DNA from: Sphingomonadaceae bacterium
Lineage (GTDB): Bacteria > Pseudomonadota > Alphaproteobacteria > Sphingomonadales > Sphingomonadaceae
Assembly: GCA_025359685.1 (NCBI GenBank)
Contig: JANYEY010000083.1
Location: 1 to 64,000, forward strand
Direction: 5' to 3'
Length of the DNA stretch: 64,000 bases
Within the stretch, counting starts at the first letter, position 1, and each line of letters opens with the position of its first letter. The notes under the pieces are model-generated. The model ran no database searches, had not been told where the DNA came from, and worked only from the letters and a program-made list of their open reading frames with translations. Below, piece after piece: positions 9,537 through 19,030 of this stretch. The translations under genes were made by a program, and so were the position numbers.

Positions 9537-11276
9537 CTAATCGAGGAGAAGTTCGGCCTGGAGCCGCTGGGCTGCTTCGATAACGAGCGGGTCTTGGGCC
9601 GATGCGGCCAGGCTCGCCAATGCAGCACGCTGTTCGTCAACCGTAGCTTCGCGCGTCGCCAACACCTGCCACATTTCGCTAAGCGCGAGATTGAGCGTGC
9701 TGCGCCGGGCATAGCCGGATGCAGTGCCGCTCCGCACCGCCGCTGCGGCGGCGTCGCCAAGCGCTTGCGCGAGAGGCTTGTCGGACCCGCGCGGAGCGAG
9801 CGCGGCCTGTCCTTTGACCGCCACACTGATTCCCGGCCACGCGTTATGATCGCGCGCGAACTGGACATAGCGCGGGTCCATGTCGGGCAGCTCGGTTGAG
9901 AAATAATCGAGTTTGGCGGCGGGATCGGGATGGACCCCGCGCAGCCTGGCAGGGGCTTCGCCGCGCTCGACCCAACCGGTCATCGCATCGACATAGTTGA
10001 CTGCCCAGGCACCGTCGCCGCCCGAGCAATGCTCCATCCCAGGGATCATGAACAGCCGCGCGAACTTGTTCGTTTCAGCCGCGCCGCCCATCGTGCGCTG
10101 GACCGTCTGGTAGTAGTCGACAGTTGGCGCGGGGGCGACGATCGCGTCGGACCAGCCCTGAACCAGGATCAGCTTGCCGCCGCGATTGTTGAACGGGCGC
10201 AGGTCGGGATTGTTGGGCGCGTTGAGTGTCTCGATGGTAGTCGGATCGCCACGGTCGGCGCCAAGATCGGGTATCGGCGCCCAGGCTTCTCCCGGCAGCG
10301 GCGCGTTGGGGATCAGCGTGCCGATCCAGCGCAGCTCGCTGCCCAGCGCTACGCCACGCCAGGCATACATTTTCTCCGCGACGGCCACTTGCGGCGCGGT
10401 CAGGCAGGCGCGGGTGTCGCTGGTCTTGCACAACAGTTCCGCCGGCTTGAACGAACAGGCTTGGGGATTTGAAATCAGCCCGTCGAGCAGACCGTCAAGC
10501 TTGTCGCATTTGCGCAGCACGGCGGCGTGGATCAGCAGGGTCTTGCGGTTGGGCAGGATCGGCCGGTTGTCGGGACCAAGATTGAAGCCGTTGACGTCGG
10601 TGATGTTGGCCGGCTTCTTGCTCCCGAACGGGGCCATGCTGGCCGGTGCGATCGCGACGATTCCATCGAAATCGTCGGGGAAGCGCTGCGCTTCGATCAG
10701 GCCCTGGCGGCCGCCGGTCGAGCAGGCAAAGAAATAGCTATAGCGCGGGTCCTTGCCGTAGAACGTCTTGATGATCGCGCGGCCAGCTAAGGTGGTCACA
10801 TGGGTCGCGCGGTAACCGAAGTCGACCAGTCCTTGCAGATTGTTCGGCACCCAATTGTTGTCGATCAGGGTCGAACGGTGGCCCATGTCGGTGTGTAGGC
10901 AAGCAAATCCGTCGCGTACATGCCGCGCGCAGGCCAAGTCGATTGCCACCGAGCCGCAACTCCCCCCGCAGCCGCGCACCATGTAGCGGCCATTCCAGTT
11001 ATTCGTGGGCAGCAGGATTGCGAAGTTGACGGTGGGGTTGACGTAGCCTTCCACCAGACAGGCTTCAGGCTGCATGTCCTTGGCGGGGCGCAGCCTTGCA
11101 TTGACGATGTAGGTCGGCGCGCCTTCAAGTTTTTGGAACCTGTTGCCGGCCAATTGTTCGCAGCGGTCTTTGGCAGACGGCAGTGCTACAACTTGCGCCC
11201 CGGCAGATACATGGGACTGAGCATAGGCCTGTCCCGGAAGCAGCAACGCCAACGCGAGGAGCAGTGCGCGGATCAA
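9537..11276 (-). CDS. tannase/feruloyl esterase family alpha/beta hydrolase, secreted
   Basis: 579 aa with signal peptide MIRALLLALALLLPGQAYAQ; FACSTGGRQGLIEAQRFPDDFDGI and IPGMEHCSGGDG (CS-D-HC motif). Confidence 0.9.
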   Translation of the reverse strand: MIRALLLALALLLPGQAYAQSHVSAGAQVVALPSAKDRCEQLAGNRFQKLEGAPTYIVNARLRPAKDMQPEACLVEGYVNPTVNFAILLPTNNWNGRYMVRGCGGSCGSVAIDLACARHVRDGFACLHTDMGHRSTLIDNNWVPNNLQGLVDFGYRATHVTTLAGRAIIKTFYGKDPRYSYFFACSTGGRQGLIEAQRFPDDFDGIVAIAPASMAPFGSKKPANITDVNGFNLGPDNRPILPNRKTLLIHAAVLRKCDKLDGLLDGLISNPQACSFKPAELLCKTSDTRACLTAPQVAVAEKMYAWRGVALGSELRWIGTLIPNAPLPGEAWAPIPDLGADRGDPTTIETLNAPNNPDLRPFNNRGGKLILVQGWSDAIVAPAPTVDYYQTVQRTMGGAAETNKFARLFMIPGMEHCSGGDGAWAVNYVDAMTGWVERGEAPARLRGVHPDPAAKLDYFSTELPDMDPRYVQFARDHNAWPGISVAVKGQAALAPRGSDKPLAQALGDAAAAAVRSGTASGYARRSTLNLALSEMWQVLATREATVDEQRAALASLAASAQDPLVIEAAQRLQAELLLD

Positions 11277-12061
11277 ACCGGGGTCTTCCAGAACGGCAAG
11301 CGCTTTTCGCGGAATGCGGTGTAGCCTTCGCGGCCATAGGGCTGAGTGCGGTTGTAGTGAGCGAAGGTCTTGAGTTCGAGCGCCGCGCCTTCCGCCACGC
11401 CCATGGTCAACCCGTCGCGCATCACTCGCTTGAGCGCGGCGATCGTCGGGCGCGGCTTGTCAACGATCGACCGCGCTAGCGCTTTGGCTTCATCGACGAG
11501 ATTGGCGAGCGGCACTGATTTGAGCGCCAGCCCGACATCGACAGCTTCCTGGCCTTTATACCACTTGGCGGTCCAGAGGATTTCCTTGGCGCGCTGATCG
11601 CCGACCCGGCGGCGCAAGCGCAGCGTCACCGCCGCCGGCACCACGCCCGAATCGGTGTGGACATCCCCGACCTTCGCCTCATCCGCCACGATCATGAAAT
11701 CGCAGCCCAGCGAAATTTCGAACCCGCCGGCGCGGGTAAAGCCGTTATTCGCAGCGATCGTTGGGATGTCGAGGTTTTCCAGCCGGGTAATGATGCCGTT
11801 GACCCGCGCCACGACCGTATCGAAAAAGTCGAGGTCGCCAAACGCCTTGTCGAGCAGGTCGAGGTCCAGCCCGACGCAGAACGCCTTGCCTTCGCCGGTC
11901 AGGATCAGCGCGCCGACGTCCTCATCCGCAGCGCAGAGGTCAAGCACCGCCTCAAGCTCATCGAGCCGGGTTTCGGTGATGCCGTTTAGGTTGTCAGGGG
12001 TCGAGAAGGTGACCAGCGCGATCCGGTCGGCCTTTTCAAAACGCAAAGTGGAATATGTCAT
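11273..12061 (-). CDS. enoyl-CoA hydratase/isomerase family protein
   Basis: MTYSTLRFEKADRIALVTFSTPDNLNGIT...; crotonase motif AANNGFTRAGGFEISLGCDFMIVAD. The ORF could start at 12079. Confidence 0.85.
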   Translation of the reverse strand: MTYSTLRFEKADRIALVTFSTPDNLNGITETRLDELEAVLDLCAADEDVGALILTGEGKAFCVGLDLDLLDKAFGDLDFFDTVVARVNGIITRLENLDIPTIAANNGFTRAGGFEISLGCDFMIVADEAKVGDVHTDSGVVPAAVTLRLRRRVGDQRAKEILWTAKWYKGQEAVDVGLALKSVPLANLVDEAKALARSIVDKPRPTIAALKRVMRDGLTMGVAEGAALELKTFAHYNRTQPYGREGYTAFREKRLPFWKTPV

Positions 12062-12113
12062 GCCGACATTTGGCAACATTGCTTCTCACGACAAAAGCGT
12101 GACGTGTGCTGCT

Positions 12114-12128
12114 ACCCGCATTTCGGGT
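12114..12128. promoter_or_regulatory. candidate operator ACCCGCATTTCGGGT (variant of the recurrent palindrome)
   Basis: ACCCG-CATTT-CGGGT palindrome in the divergent gap between 12061(-) and 12181(+); shares CGCATTTCGGG with the site at 53693. Confidence 0.5.
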
Positions 12129-12180
12129 ATGGCAGGGCGCTATCATTGCTGGTGCCGCCACGCTTCGCAATAGCCCCGGC

Positions 12181-13539
12181 GTGGCCCAAACCCTTTATGA
12201 AAAGCTGTGGCAAGCGCATGTCGTCGCCGACGAAGGCCAGGGTATGGCGTTGCTCTATATCGACCGCATGCTGCTGCACGAAGTGAGCAGTCCGCAAGCG
12301 TTCGCCGGATTGCGCGACCGCGGCCTGAAACCGCGCCGTACTAAGCCCTATCTGGCTGTGGCCGATCACGCGGTCCCCACCCGGCAGCGCCTCCAGATAA
12401 AGGATGAGCGGGCCTTGGCCCAAGTGGAGTTGCTCGCCGCAAATTGCGAAGAGGTCGGGTTCGAATATCTTGCGCTTGATGACCTGCGCCAAGGCATTGT
12501 TCACGTAATCGGCCCCGAGCTGGGCTTCACACTGCCTGGAGTCACACTGGTCTGCGGTGATAGCCATTCGGCGACGCACGGCGCGTTCGGCGCGCTGGCC
12601 TTCGGGATCGGCACCAGCGAGATCGAATGCGTACTGGCGACGCAGGTGCTGCGGCAAAAGCCGCTCAAGACGATGCGGGTGACCATCGACGGCGTAATGC
12701 CGGAAGGGGTCTCGGCCAAGGACGTCGTACTGAACCTGATCGGCCAGCTCGGTGCCTCAGGTGCTGTTGGTTATGCGCTCGAATACGCTGGCAGTGCAGT
12801 CCGCGCGATGTCGATGGAAGCGCGCATGACGCTTTGCAATATGACTATCGAGGCCGGCGCGCGTATCGGACTGGTCGCACCCGATGCCACCACGATTGCC
12901 TATCTTGCGGGTCGTCCGCGCGTCCCTGATCCGCTGCCAGCCAAAAAATGGTTGGCTTTGGCAAGCGATGAACACGCAGCGTTCGACCGCGAGCTGGCTC
13001 TCGAAGCTAGTCAGATTGCACCGATGGTCAGCTGGGGCACCAGCCCTGACCAAGTCGTCCCGGTGAGCGGAACAGTGCCCACTGGGGCCGGCGTACAACA
13101 ACTCGAATATATGGGGCTCAGCGCGGGCGATAAGCTCGCCGGATTGCCGATAGATCGGGTGTTTATCGGTTCTTGCACCAACGGCCGGATCGAAGACTTG
13201 CGCGCAGCTGCGGCAGTGGTCGGAACCAATCGAGTTGCGCCCTCGGTGGGTGCGATCGTGGTGCCGGGCTCGGGCCAAGTCCGTGCCCAGGCTGAATCCG
13301 AAGGGCTCGACCAAGTCTTCATCCAGGCCGGGTTCGAATGGCGGCTACCCGGTTGCTCACTGTGCGTGGCGATGAACGATGACCGCCTTGCACCCGGCGA
13401 GCGCTGCGCCTCGACCTCGAACCGCAACTTCGAAGGGCGTCAGGGGATCGGCGCGCGCACCCACCTGATGAGTCCTGCGATGGCTGCGGCAGCTGCGATC
13501 CGCGGGCACATCGTCGACGTCCGTGAGTTGCTCGTTTGA
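12181..13539 (+). CDS. aconitase-family large subunit, 3-isopropylmalate dehydratase (LeuC)-like; probably catabolic
   Basis: GTG start [84 protein letters not shown]. An alternative start is at 12106. Confidence 0.88.
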   Translation: MAQTLYEKLWQAHVVADEGQGMALLYIDRMLLHEVSSPQAFAGLRDRGLKPRRTKPYLAVADHAVPTRQRLQIKDERALAQVELLAANCEEVGFEYLALDDLRQGIVHVIGPELGFTLPGVTLVCGDSHSATHGAFGALAFGIGTSEIECVLATQVLRQKPLKTMRVTIDGVMPEGVSAKDVVLNLIGQLGASGAVGYALEYAGSAVRAMSMEARMTLCNMTIEAGARIGLVAPDATTIAYLAGRPRVPDPLPAKKWLALASDEHAAFDRELALEASQIAPMVSWGTSPDQVVPVSGTVPTGAGVQQLEYMGLSAGDKLAGLPIDRVFIGSCTNGRIEDLRAAAAVVGTNRVAPSVGAIVVPGSGQVRAQAESEGLDQVFIQAGFEWRLPGCSLCVAMNDDRLAPGERCASTSNRNFEGRQGIGARTHLMSPAMAAAAAIRGHIVDVRELLV

Positions 13540-14153
13540 TGGAACCGTTTACCCGTCTCTCGTCGCGCGCGGCACCGCTGCCGCAGGCCAACGTCGATAC
13601 CGACATCATCCTGCCCGCCCGGTTCCTGCTGATCACCGAGAAACGCGGACTGGGCCAATATGCGTTTTACGAATGGCGTAAAGGCGGAGACTTCGTTCTC
13701 GATCAACCGCGCTGGCAAGGCGCGCTGGTGCTGGTCGCAGGCGACAACTTCGGCTGCGGATCAAGCCGCGAGCATGCGCCGTGGGCGCTTCACGACCTTG
13801 GCATTCGCTGCATCGTCGCGCCCGGATTCGGCGAGATATTCCGCGCCAATATGCTGCGCAACGGGATGCTTCCGGTGACCCTGATTGAGGCTGACTGGCG
13901 CAAGGTTATGGGCGCGGCCGAACTGGGCGAACCGGTCACGGTCGATCTGCTGTCGGGGCTGATCATGCTCGCTAATGGATCGAACTTCGAGTTCGCTTTG
14001 CCGGAAGACGAGCGCGAGGCGCTGCTCAACGGCTGGGACGAGATCGACGGCATTCGCGCCCGTTTTGGCGAAGCAATCACCGCATTTGAAACCCGTCAAC
14101 GTGTGACCGCACCGTGGCTTTGGGAACACGAAAAGGAACCTACCGATGGCTGA
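13539..14153 (+). CDS. aconitase-family small subunit, 3-isopropylmalate dehydratase (LeuD)-like
   Basis: ATG overlaps the upstream stop (TGATG); LPQANVDTDIILPARFL and DNFGCGSSREHAPWAL motifs. Confidence 0.88.
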   Translation: MEPFTRLSSRAAPLPQANVDTDIILPARFLLITEKRGLGQYAFYEWRKGGDFVLDQPRWQGALVLVAGDNFGCGSSREHAPWALHDLGIRCIVAPGFGEIFRANMLRNGMLPVTLIEADWRKVMGAAELGEPVTVDLLSGLIMLANGSNFEFALPEDEREALLNGWDEIDGIRARFGEAITAFETRQRVTAPWLWEHEKEPTDG

Positions 14154-15006
14154 CCCCCGCCTGCGCGCCAAGATCGAGGCGCGCGAATTCTTCGTCGCAC
14201 CAGGTATTCACGACATGATCACCGCAGTGGTCGCCGACAAGGTCGGGTTCGACGTCGTCTATGGCAGCGGCTACTGGACCACCGCTTCGGCCTATGGACT
14301 GCCCGATGCAGGTATCGCGAGCTACACCCAGATGCTCGACCGGATGGCGACGCTGGTGCGAACCACCGATGCGGCAGTGATCGGCGATGCCGACACCGGG
14401 TTCGGCGGGCTGCTCAATGTCCATCACACGGTGCGTGGATATGAAGAGGCGGGCATTTCGGCGATCCAGATCGAGGACCAGGAATTCCCCAAGAAATGCG
14501 GCCACACCCCGTTCAAACGGCTGATCCCGGTTGAAGATATGGCCGAAAAGGTCAGGGTCGCAGTCGCTGCGCGCAAAGACCCCAATTTCCTGATCATCGC
14601 CCGCACCGATGCGCGTCAGTCCGAGGGCCTCGAAGGTTCGATTGCCCGGGCAAAAGCCTATGTCGCGGCGGGAGCCGACATCGCGTTTTGCGAGGCCTTG
14701 ACCACCGAAGACGAAATGCGCCGGGCCTGCGATGAAGTCCCCGCGCCGATGATGGCCAATATGGCCAACGGCGGCCTGACGCCGGTGCTCAACGCCAAGG
14801 TGCTCGAGGACATCGGCTATGCCTATGCGATCTATCCCTCGCTCACCAGCCTGATTGCGGCGAGCGCAATCGAAGCTGCGCTCCATCGGCTGAAAGACAA
14901 CGGCGACGGCGAGCCCGCCGACATGCCGATGTTCGACTTCAAGGAATTCTGCGGAATGATCGGGTTTCAGGAAGTCTGGGACTTCGAGAAGAAGTGGGCG
15001 CGTTAG
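14146..15006 (+). CDS. isocitrate lyase/PEP mutase superfamily lyase (2-methylisocitrate / 2,3-dimethylmalate lyase-like)
   Basis: 286 aa; DADTGFGG, AGISAIQIEDQEFPKKCGH, IIARTDAR motifs. Confidence 0.85.
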   Translation: MADPRLRAKIEAREFFVAPGIHDMITAVVADKVGFDVVYGSGYWTTASAYGLPDAGIASYTQMLDRMATLVRTTDAAVIGDADTGFGGLLNVHHTVRGYEEAGISAIQIEDQEFPKKCGHTPFKRLIPVEDMAEKVRVAVAARKDPNFLIIARTDARQSEGLEGSIARAKAYVAAGADIAFCEALTTEDEMRRACDEVPAPMMANMANGGLTPVLNAKVLEDIGYAYAIYPSLTSLIAASAIEAALHRLKDNGDGEPADMPMFDFKEFCGMIGFQEVWDFEKKWAR

Positions 15007-15374
15007 GAGGGCGGCCACGCATCGTCGAACACCGCGGGTGTAGGTCCGGCAATCGCCCGCAAGGGGATCGCCGCGATGTTGCAGTCATCGAGCAGCCGGG
15101 CGTTGAGCGCCATTCTGCCAAAGTCCTTGCCTCGGGTCTGCCAATGCGTGGTGCAGCCGCAGGCCCGGCAATGGTGAATGCCGATCACGCGGTCGTTGCA
15201 AAGGTAGACCTTGGTCGTGCCGGTCACCGTCACTGCGCCATCAGGATAGTAAGCCCATAGCACGCCCAATTTCGAGCAAGTGCCGCACCCGCACTGGACG
15301 ATCCACGGCGGCGCATGCGGCGCTTCGAGCCGGACCGCACCACAATGGCACGAGCCTTTGATCGGATTCGTCAT
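15003..15374 (-). CDS. GFA (CENP-V/glutathione-dependent formaldehyde-activating-like) domain protein
   Basis: KGSCHCGAVRLE, CGCGTCSKLG, HHCRACGCTTHW zinc-binding Cys pattern. Confidence 0.85.
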   Translation of the reverse strand: MTNPIKGSCHCGAVRLEAPHAPPWIVQCGCGTCSKLGVLWAYYPDGAVTVTGTTKVYLCNDRVIGIHHCRACGCTTHWQTRGKDFGRMALNARLLDDCNIAAIPLRAIAGPTPAVFDDAWPPS

Positions 15375-16528
15375 CAGATTGGCGCGATGACGGGATCGTA
15401 GCCGAGGATGGCTGGATCGGCGGCAGGTGCAGCCGATCCGTTGTAGCGATCAGGGTAGCGCGCCTGCGTCCGCTTGCCCTGCTCAACTGACTTGGCATGG
15501 ACCAGGGCCGTGCGGGGCAGCCGAGCCGCTTCGTAGCGAGCCAGCGCGGCTTCAGGTTCACGTTCCACGACAAAGGCGCGGGCAAGGATCATGCCGTCTT
15601 CGATCGACATAGCCGCGCCCATGCCAAGGAACGGCAACATCGCGTGCGCTGCGTCGCCGAGTAGGGTAATCCTGCCGTTCGTCCAGCTGGGCAACGGCGC
15701 GCGATCAAACAGTCCCCACTTTATCGCAGCCTCGGCTTCGCCGATCAGTCCGAGCACGTCCTTGTGCCAACCGGAAAACGCTTTTTGGATCTCCTCGGTA
15801 CCCGCCGGCGTGGACCAGCCTTCGTCGGTCCAGGTGTTGCTAGAGACTATGCCGACACAGTTTACCACCGCGCCGCCGCGCAGCGTATAGCGATTGAAGG
15901 TCCGCCGCGGACCAATGTAAACCCCGCTCCGCCCCGCACCCATAAACGGCTCTGCGCGCGCCGCGGGGACCAGAAAACGATAAGCGAGCTGGCCCGTAAA
16001 GCGAGGCTTGTCGCTTGCTATGACTGCTTCGCGCACCACCGAACGCACCCCGTCTGCTCCGATCAGGACGCCCCCGGTTACGCTCGCACCATTGGCAAAT
16101 CTGGCGATGACTTGTGCGCTATCCTGCGCGACCGCGTTCAGATTATGCCCGGTTACGACTGCCGGGCCGTGTTCGGCAAATGTGAGCGCCAGCACGCTAT
16201 GCAAATCGGCGCGGTGGATTTGGCGCGCAACATCGGCGGTGCCGTCGTCAGGCAAACCATCCGAATTGTCATAGGCGCCCGCTAACACCGCGCCGCTGCG
16301 GTAATGCATAAACGGCAGGGAGGCGCTGCGACAAGCGAACTTTGCGACGCGGTCCTGGATGCCTAACGCACGAAAAGCAGCCTGCGCACCGCGGCTCAGG
16401 GTAAGGCCAGCCCCGACTTCACCCAGCATCGGCGCGGCTTCATAAACATTGACATCGAACCCTGCGCGGCGCAGCGCGAGTCCTGCGGTCAGGCCGCCCA
16501 GCCCGGCTCCGGCGATGATGACCTTCAT
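15374..16528 (-). CDS. FAD-dependent aromatic monooxygenase (salicylate / 6-hydroxynicotinate hydroxylase-like)
   Basis: MKVIIAGAGLGGLTAGLALRRAGFDVNVYE; GADGVRSVVRE; LLGDAAHAMLPFLGMGAAMSIEDG. Confidence 0.88.
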   Translation of the reverse strand: MKVIIAGAGLGGLTAGLALRRAGFDVNVYEAAPMLGEVGAGLTLSRGAQAAFRALGIQDRVAKFACRSASLPFMHYRSGAVLAGAYDNSDGLPDDGTADVARQIHRADLHSVLALTFAEHGPAVVTGHNLNAVAQDSAQVIARFANGASVTGGVLIGADGVRSVVREAVIASDKPRFTGQLAYRFLVPAARAEPFMGAGRSGVYIGPRRTFNRYTLRGGAVVNCVGIVSSNTWTDEGWSTPAGTEEIQKAFSGWHKDVLGLIGEAEAAIKWGLFDRAPLPSWTNGRITLLGDAAHAMLPFLGMGAAMSIEDGMILARAFVVEREPEAALARYEAARLPRTALVHAKSVEQGKRTQARYPDRYNGSAAPAADPAILGYDPVIAPI

Positions 16529-18048
16529 GGCGCGTCCGGCCCCAAATATATGCTGACCGCCTTGGTCTTGAAATAAGGTTCAAGACCTTCACGGCCGAGC
16601 TCGCGGCCCCAACCCGACTGACGGTTGCCGCCGAATGGAGTTTCCGGGCTCATCGCGGCATGGATATTGATTCCGACCTGACCCGAATCTACTTGCCGTG
16701 CAATGCGCAGCGCGCGGGTGATGTCCTGCGTCCACACCGATCCCGACAGCCCGTAATTTGTGCCATTGATGGCGGCAATCAGATCGCCCTCGTCTTCGAA
16801 GCGGATCAGCGACAGGACCGGGCCGAACACTTCTTCCTGCTCGATCCGCATCCCGGGCCGAACCTCGGTGAACAACGTAGGTCCAAGGAAATGGCCGGGT
16901 GCGTCAAACACGGGACTTTCAAGATGCGCCACCGCGCCTTCAACCTTGGCGAGGGCAATATATCTTTCGATCCGCGCCTTCTGTTGGGCCGATATTAGCG
17001 GGCCAAGGACAGAGCGAGGATCCATTCCATCGCCGACAGTCAGTTCGGCGGCCTTGGCCGCGACGCCGTCTGCAACCTCATCGTGGATCGCCGAGTGCAC
17101 GAACAGCCGTGATCCGGCCATGCATTGCTGGCCGGTGGAGAGATAGCAGGCCATTGTCGCGGCGGGGATCGCGCGTTTAAGGTCGGCGTCGGGGAATATC
17201 ACCACCGGAGATTTGCCGCCGAGTTCGAGACTGACCTTTTTGAGATTACCGGTGGCCGCTGTGACGATTTTGCGGCCTACTTCGGTCGATCCGGTGAAGG
17301 CGATCTTGGCCACTCCGGGATGAGCAGCCATCGCTGCGCCGATATCTTCGCCGTGGCCATGGATCAGGTTGAACACACCCGGCGGAGCGCCGGTTTTGGC
17401 CCACAACTTGGCAAACAGCTGCCCGGTTAGCGGCGCCAGCTCGGCGGTCTTCATGACCATGGTGCAGCCCGCCGCCAATGCCGGGGCAAGCTTCATGGCG
17501 ATCATTCCTGGCGGCGCGTTCCACGGAACGATCGCGGCAACCACGCCGACCGGCTCGCGCAAAGTCGCAACCATGAAAGCGTCGTCGGGCCGTGCGCCAA
17601 GGTTGGGGATGAAACTTTCGCCCGCGATCTTGGTCGCCCAGCCGGCGTAGTATCGCAGCGTTGCTATCGCAAGGTGCTGCACCACCATGCGCGACGAAGC
17701 CAGTGGCGACCCATTGTCGAGCGTCATGACTTCAGCGACCAGTTCTAAATTGGCTTCGAGTAGATCGGCAAAGCGCAGCAGCACTGCACCGCGGTCGGCA
17801 CCGCCTGAACGCGCCCAGCGACCCCGACCAGCGGCTTGTGCCGCCGCTACCGCAGCATTCAGCTGAGCGAGCGACGCGGCACGCAATTCGGCGAGCGGTT
17901 GTCCGGTTGCCGGGTTTTCGACTGTAATGGCTGAGCCGGTGCCTTCGATCCATTCACCGTCGATAAGCAGGGCGTGCCGCTCTGCGAGGAACGCACTGGT
18001 TGCGGGCGACGGGGCGATCGGATTGCGGGCGGGAAGAAGAGCCATCAT
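16525..18048 (-). CDS. aldehyde dehydrogenase family protein
   Basis: VSLELGGKSPVVIFPDADLKRAI; STGQQCMAGSRLFV; TFTGSTEVGR-like IAFTGSTEVGRKI. Confidence 0.88.
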   Translation of the reverse strand: MMALLPARNPIAPSPATSAFLAERHALLIDGEWIEGTGSAITVENPATGQPLAELRAASLAQLNAAVAAAQAAGRGRWARSGGADRGAVLLRFADLLEANLELVAEVMTLDNGSPLASSRMVVQHLAIATLRYYAGWATKIAGESFIPNLGARPDDAFMVATLREPVGVVAAIVPWNAPPGMIAMKLAPALAAGCTMVMKTAELAPLTGQLFAKLWAKTGAPPGVFNLIHGHGEDIGAAMAAHPGVAKIAFTGSTEVGRKIVTAATGNLKKVSLELGGKSPVVIFPDADLKRAIPAATMACYLSTGQQCMAGSRLFVHSAIHDEVADGVAAKAAELTVGDGMDPRSVLGPLISAQQKARIERYIALAKVEGAVAHLESPVFDAPGHFLGPTLFTEVRPGMRIEQEEVFGPVLSLIRFEDEGDLIAAINGTNYGLSGSVWTQDITRALRIARQVDSGQVGINIHAAMSPETPFGGNRQSGWGRELGREGLEPYFKTKAVSIYLGPDAP

Positions 18049-18115
18049 GGCAAGTTGACGCTCCTGTCTGTCCGGTTGCCAGCAGGGCTCAACCGGCCAA
18101 CCGAAATGCGGGCGA

Positions 18116-18898
18116 TCAATCCGGGACCGGAGCGGTCTCAGCCTCAAAGGCTAGCCGTTCGATGTTGCGCGCCATGTCCATCAATCGTGGCACGTAATCG
18201 CTTACAACCTGCTCGTTGGAGAGCCCCGCGGCCATGAAAACCATCAGAAGCACGGCGGTGATATGGCCGTGCGCCATGATCGGTACCGCAACGCTGCGTT
18301 CGCGGCCGTAATCCAGTCCGAAGCTGTAACCTTTGCTGCGCGCTTCAACGATGGCGAAATTGACCCGCGCTTCGTCGTGCGCGTAGATCTGATCGGGATC
18401 GGTCGATTCATGGAGCATTCGCAGCATGATGCGCCGCTCCTCCGCGCCCAGGAACGCAAGGTGGACGATCCCGCTACTGCCGATCGACATTGCGATCTGG
18501 GTGCCAATGTGGCGGCGGTGCAGCCGCAATGATGTGACTGGATCGGAGGTAACCCGCAAGCTCATGTATTCGCCCATGGAGGTGGCGATGCACAGCGGCC
18601 AGCCAATCGCACGGGTGGTTTCGAACAGCATCGGGGTGGCCACATGCGCGATCCAGCTTTCGTCGCCGAACCCGTGGCTTAGCGCGCGGACCCGCGCAGT
18701 AAGGAAATAGCGCTTGGTTTGGGCATCGCGCTCGACGAAACCTTCAGATAGTAGCGTCATGAGGACACGTTCGGCTGTAGTGCGCGGCAGACTGAGCGAG
18801 CGGCTCAGTTCGGATATCGTCATCGACCCGGTCTGGTTGATCAAGGTGATCGCCCGAAGACCCCGTTTCAGCGACTTGAGTTCCTGGTCTTCCTTCAC
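18116..18898 (-). CDS. IclR-family transcriptional regulator (IclR-1)
   Basis: Likely GTG start KEDQELKSLKRGLRAITLINQTGSMTISELSRSLSLPRTTAERVLMTLLSEGFV; winged HTH plus effector domain. Confidence 0.85.
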   Translation of the reverse strand: MKEDQELKSLKRGLRAITLINQTGSMTISELSRSLSLPRTTAERVLMTLLSEGFVERDAQTKRYFLTARVRALSHGFGDESWIAHVATPMLFETTRAIGWPLCIATSMGEYMSLRVTSDPVTSLRLHRRHIGTQIAMSIGSSGIVHLAFLGAEERRIMLRMLHESTDPDQIYAHDEARVNFAIVEARSKGYSFGLDYGRERSVAVPIMAHGHITAVLLMVFMAAGLSNEQVVSDYVPRLMDMARNIERLAFEAETAPVPD

Positions 18899-18986
18899 CT
18901 TCCCGCCTTTCGATTGCGACCTAACACAAGGCAGCGACCGATTACCATGCGTTGATGGCAATGCACATTGAGCATCTGGGCGTAGT

Positions 18987-18997
18987 CCGCATAGCGT
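18987..18997 (+). promoter_or_regulatory. candidate operator CCGCATAGCGT
   Basis: 10/11 match to CCGCATAGCGG in the divergent gap between 18898(-) and 19031(+). Confidence 0.5.
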
Positions 18998-19030
18998 CAC
19001 GCGGCCATGGTGGTAGTAATAGGAGTTCCG

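Noticed and set aside
12181-14153. Simple leucine-biosynthesis leuCD
   Set aside because: No leuA/leuB nearby, coupled to an ICL-family lyase and embedded in catabolic operons; not excluded but less likely.
14140-15018. 292-aa minus-strand ORF
   Set aside because: Antisense shadow of the isocitrate-lyase-family gene.
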